A stretch of 34,008 nucleotides of DNA from Rhizophagus sp. LPA8_4_AMF (Eukaryota; Glomeromycota; Glomeromycetes; Glomerales; Glomeraceae), in assembly GCA_021464525.1 (NCBI GenBank), contig JADRCO010000424.1:1-34008 (forward strand), in the 5' to 3' direction. Numbering within the stretch: the stretch's first letter is position 1; every line of letters begins with the position of its first letter. The position numbers and the translations under genes were made by a program. The notes beneath the pieces were generated by a model. That model saw only the letters and a program-made list of their open reading frames with translations. It was not told the DNA's origin and made no database searches. This document shows, piece after piece, positions 30,457-34,008 of the stretch.

Positions 30457-30734
30457 AATAATAATTTAATTAATAAATATCTGTTTGCTTTCCTTCCATA
30501 TGTTGAATAAAATGGTGTTCGCAAAAACTAAAGAAATATTATTAAAAACTAATAATACATGATATTCCATACTCAAACTTTTCAATATTTATTTTTTATT
30601 GCTTTGGCGTTTTCTTATTGTTTTAGCAGTTTTTTAAAAATGCTATTTTAAAATAAAAAAAGTGAAAGAAAAGAGGGAAAGAATTTTATTACAAACGTGG
30701 CACAGCACATGCGCCGTCAACCTGACACACAATG
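30457..30734. other. No gene seen
   Basis: A/T-rich spacer between R3 and the hAT MITE. Confidence 0.5.
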
Positions 30735-30998
30735 CGGGGACGATGATTTTTTGTGGTGATATAAAGTAAATTTTGTGTGTGATAAAAGTAAATTACGTGA
30801 AATTCTGTGATTTGACCAGAATTATGCAAGGTTAGCCAACATTACGATTTGTAAATTCTGGCCAAATTTAGTGTCAGGCAGAATTATGATGATTGCAAAT
30901 CCTAAATCAGGCCAAAAACTTGAAAATTATCAACATTTTTTAGCCTAATTTTGTGATTTTCTGGGAAATTCTGTGATCAGAAAAAATCATCATCCCTG
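30735..30998 (+). mobile_element. hAT-type MITE, 264 bp, second copy
   Basis: Same length as 17771-18034 and collinear with its reverse complement throughout. Both ends are recognisable (CGGGGACGATG and, inverted, CAGGGATGATG). The 8-base flanks (ACACAATG and GTGCTATG) match at only four positions, so the target duplication is worn or was lost, and this copy may be older. Confidence 0.85.
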
Positions 30999-31189
30999 GT
31001 GCTATGTCATAATGCCGTGATGTCATGTTGAATGTCGTAATAGTAAAAAAAATTCATATGTCATAATTATTTCACGAATTTTAAACGACATCTATTGTCT
31101 TCTAGTATGCAACTCAATTCAATTTTACATCAGCAATAAGGAGTATAGCAAGAAGTATAATAAATTAGTCATTTTATCAATTCAAGCTG

Positions 31190-31650
31190 ATGATCGTAGT
31201 GAAGATGCAGGTGCCGCTGGTGGATTTCACAATCGTTAAACTGGTTAATGGTCGCCATTGTTCTTTACATTGAATTTTTTTTTTGAAAAAAAAAACCTAG
31301 TCGTGTTATATAAAGGTGCCACAAAGCTTTTACGATTATCTTATTAAAAGTAATAGGATCAATTTTTAATATTGAATGCCAGAATTTTTCAAAGAAAGAT
31401 TTATGCTATGGAGCCTAGGTTTATTTTAGACAGTAAGATATCTTTCTAATGTAATATACTTCAAAATTTGAAAGGCAGAGATGTTAATGGTGTAACTTTA
31501 GTGTCTTGATATGTTGATGGTGAAGGTACAACAGTATCTTGAGACGGTGATTACAGTTAACATCTGGTGATGGGAAATTCACAACCCGCCGTGGGTCTAC
31601 GAATATTCTCTGCAGATTGATATGCTAATAGACGTAAGTTTTGATGCAAG
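31190..31650. other. Coding-like debris, strand unclear
   Basis: Two GC-richer patches (31190-31260 and 31500-31640) with GGTGATGG, GATGGTGAAGG and AATGGTG words. On the plus strand one frame gives VNG/VDG/DGD-type repeats broken by stops. The minus strand gives short Ser/Thr/Pro-rich pieces. No frame is long enough to call a gene. Confidence 0.3.
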
Positions 31651-31683
31651 AGCTGAGATTTGGAATTTTGAATTTATTTTTTA

Positions 31684-31740
31684 GTTCATCATCATCAACG
31701 GTTCAAAATATACATCCTTTGTATTTTGATGATGATGAAC
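31684..31740. repeat. Trinucleotide hairpin, 15-base perfect arms
   Basis: GTTCATCATCATCAA (31684-31698) and TTGATGATGATGAAC (31726-31740) are perfect complements, with a further AAAATA-ACA/TGTATTTT pairing inside. It could be a foldback transposon scar or an RNA hairpin. Confidence 0.75.
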
Positions 31741-33447
31741 ATCATTCTTAGTGATGAAGTAATTTTATCGGTACAAAATAGCGTAATGTTAACTACACTG
31801 TATATTTAAAGTAACTCATTTAACATGTTTAATAATATTCTTTAATGACCAATCCGTTCAGCATCTCTTGTAACTGAGAAAATCTTTTAAAATATACAAT
31901 ATATGAAGTGGTATGTTAATTAATGAATCAAAATGTTTCTTATTAAGAACCAAGCGAAAATTTCTTTTTATAACGGTAAATACTGTAGACATCTTTATGT
32001 TATTAGGATGTGTGCCAAGAGACAGTAAAATTGTATGTTGGATAATTCAATCATGTTCCATCATGACATGATGATTGAACATTATACTATGCATTGAGGT
32101 TGACTTTTTATTACAAGAAAAATACCAGGAATAATCCATAATTTAGTCATCAATATTATTAATAAATGGGAAATAATTTATTAGTTGGTTTCTAAACATA
32201 ATAATGATAATTTCACTACGTAAATTAAATTCAATATCAGCGTTTTGAAGATTTGTAAATAAACTATATCTTACAATAGACATTCGATTAACCGTCAATG
32301 AGGTAACAAATATAGTATGTTAAGAGAAAAAAAATCTCAACATGTTTGTTAAAATTTCTATTACATCACAATTTGGGATTGCTATGTAGGTTACTACTAA
32401 ATGTATTTAATTTACTATACATTTACTAGCAAATAAAAGAACTAGTTTATATTGGTAATAACACCAATGGAACTTTAAACATGGCGGTCTCAGTGAAAAT
32501 TCAATTACTAAATCAACCAAAATATGATGTTTGTGGAGTATTTTGAAATTTTCAATAAATAGTAGGTTAGGTTTGAACAAAATATTTCATCTCTTTTTAA
32601 GGTTTATAATAATTAATGATATATACTTACACTTTTTAGTGTTATCAATATGGTTATATAACTGATAATAGATGATGACTGTGATGAAGGAGATAAAGCA
32701 ATAATTATAACTTTACGTATACAACTAATAATTAATCTACAGGCAAAAATTGTTTATCAAACAACCGCTTTAAAGTGGCGGTTAGGTTACATCTCGTAGT
32801 CATAGTCTAGTAATGCTTTTCGTAATTGAATTTGCTACGCATTTTGTTGTTCCTCTGATCTTGTCTTCATTTTAAAAATAACAAAACCTAGTTTATCTGA
32901 TATTGGGAACCAAGTTGATCGGAGCCCGGATCAACCAATCAAATTTGTATAACAGTTATTCGGCACTTCGTGCCAAATAAATATTAATTTCAAGATGAAA
33001 TTACAGGAAAAATACTCAGATTATTTTATCAATATATATCTACTTTTTCTTTAGATTAGTTAGCTGTTAGTACAACGAAAATTTTTTTGGTGAGTAGTTT
33101 TTATTTTTGTCAGAAAGCATCCGATCAGACATTATATCCTAACAGTTTTGATCATATTTACCAACCTCTTTAAATAAAAAACTTGATAATCATAATTTTT
33201 CTTGTGACATAATGAATGACACATTTAAAGTATTTGTTAACAGTAGTACCTAATTTCTATGCAAATCTTTTACGTATAATGTAGAAATGAATTTAAATTT
33301 TTTGTTTAGCGAAATTAGATGATATCCAAAGGTTAAAATTTAGAAAATTTTCTTAGATGTAATTTATAAAACCTTGAGAACATTAGTATAAAGTCTACTT
33401 CAAAATGTCACCTTTTTTTCAAGGTAAAGTAATTGTAGCTATTGCCA
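31741..33447. other. No gene seen; spacer with small hairpins
   Basis: Short inverted words occur at about 32761-32782 (AACCGC/GCGGTT), 32913-32934 (TTGATC/GGATCAA) and 32953-32971 (GGCACTTCGTGCC core). No sustained frame. Confidence 0.5.
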
Positions 33448-33455
33448 CCAGTGAT

Positions 33456-33766
33456 TAGGGTTGCAGACATTTCTTATGCCAAGGATAGTTACCTTACGGT
33501 ATAAGTCATGTCAAGATATAACATTTGCTGTAACACAAGAAAAATTTTTTTTTCATATTAAACTCATTGTGTAATAATCAAGATTATCACAGTTAATTTT
33601 GGCCAAAATTACAATTTGGCCAGAGTTAAAGTCAAGATTACTACCTTACTACCTTACTACCTCATACGTCAATACGGTAAAATATTTGAAAAGTAGTATC
33701 TCCTTACTACATTGACGTATTGACGTATAAGGCAATTAATTACCTTAAGAAATGTCTGCAACCCTA
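33456..33766. mobile_element. hAT-like MITE, TAGGGTTGC ends, 311 bp
   Basis: Terminal inverted repeats TAGGGTTGCAGACATTTCTTA and its near complement TAAGAAATGTCTGCAACCCTA. Flanks CCAGTGAT (33448-33455) and ACAGTGAT (33767-33774) match at seven of eight positions, as expected for an 8-base hAT duplication. The interior has ACTACCTT repeated near 33638-33661 and an inverted TTGACGTAT/ATACGTCAA pair. It is not related in sequence to the CAGGGATGATG family. Confidence 0.8.
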
Positions 33767-33774
33767 ACAGTGAT

Positions 33775-34008
33775 AGTAATGTCGTAGTATGCTTATTCAG
33801 ATTGTGATCATTAATTAAAATTAGTACTTTAATTATGAAAATTTATTACATATGAATCATAATTAGCTCCTTATATTCTTTCTCACAATATTTTTTAGTT
33901 ATATTAGCCCTGTTCAATTCCTGTCGTTCGTATTTTTCGGTCGGATTTTGTTGTACAAAAATTATCCAATAAAATTTTTTTATTTTCGATCGCAAATTGA
34001 ACTGCTTT
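33775..34008. other. No gene seen at the right edge
   Basis: A/T-rich DNA with no sustained frame or recognisable repeat. Confidence 0.5.

Overview
The window is very AT-rich nuclear DNA from a eukaryote, most likely an arbuscular mycorrhizal fungus (Glomeromycotina, Rhizophagus-like). Three things point there: a compact, apparently intronless single HMG-box protein of the fungal MATA_HMG type at 14354-14917 (a family known to be expanded in these fungi), short Asn/Gln/Pro-rich proteins, and a dense crop of short non-autonomous DNA transposons. Two genes look like ordinary intact genes apart from the HMG gene. There are no rRNA genes, tRNA genes, CRISPR arrays or bacterial-type operons, and the assignment to genus is inference.

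Left part (1-14 kb): a 95-base repeat pair near the left edge, several MITEs with 5'-CCCTRTAAAAAA ends (1757, 3452, 4123), short coding-like relics on the minus strand (3640-3845, 4280-4390), and a strange block at 8.2-9.5 kb in which exon-like and intron-like pieces recur in tandem. The rest is A/T-rich DNA with simple repeats.

Middle (14-18.2 kb): the HMG-box gene with its own TATA box, a nested palindrome in its promoter and a 42-base tandem repeat after its 3' end. A broken, unrecognised minus-strand gene follows (15981-16663). Next comes a minus-strand reading frame (17647-18209) split by a 264-base hAT-type MITE with a perfect 8-base target duplication.

Right part (20-29 kb): three same-strand paralogues about 4 kb apart (20645, 24598, 28236) form the most interesting feature. 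They are short proteins with a fast-changing Asn/Gln/Pro-rich front and a conserved C-terminal module containing INSPQT. Two are intact and the third carries one in-frame stop. I do not recognise the family.

Right end (29-34 kb): a 295-base near-perfect foldback MITE inserted in a coding-like stretch, a third copy of the 130-base MITE subfamily, a third copy of the 95-base repeat, an inverted second copy of the hAT MITE, coding-like debris, a trinucleotide hairpin, and a separate 311-base hAT-like element. Overall this is a gene-poor, repeat-rich compartment in which young and old MITE insertions can be dated by whether their target duplications are still legible.
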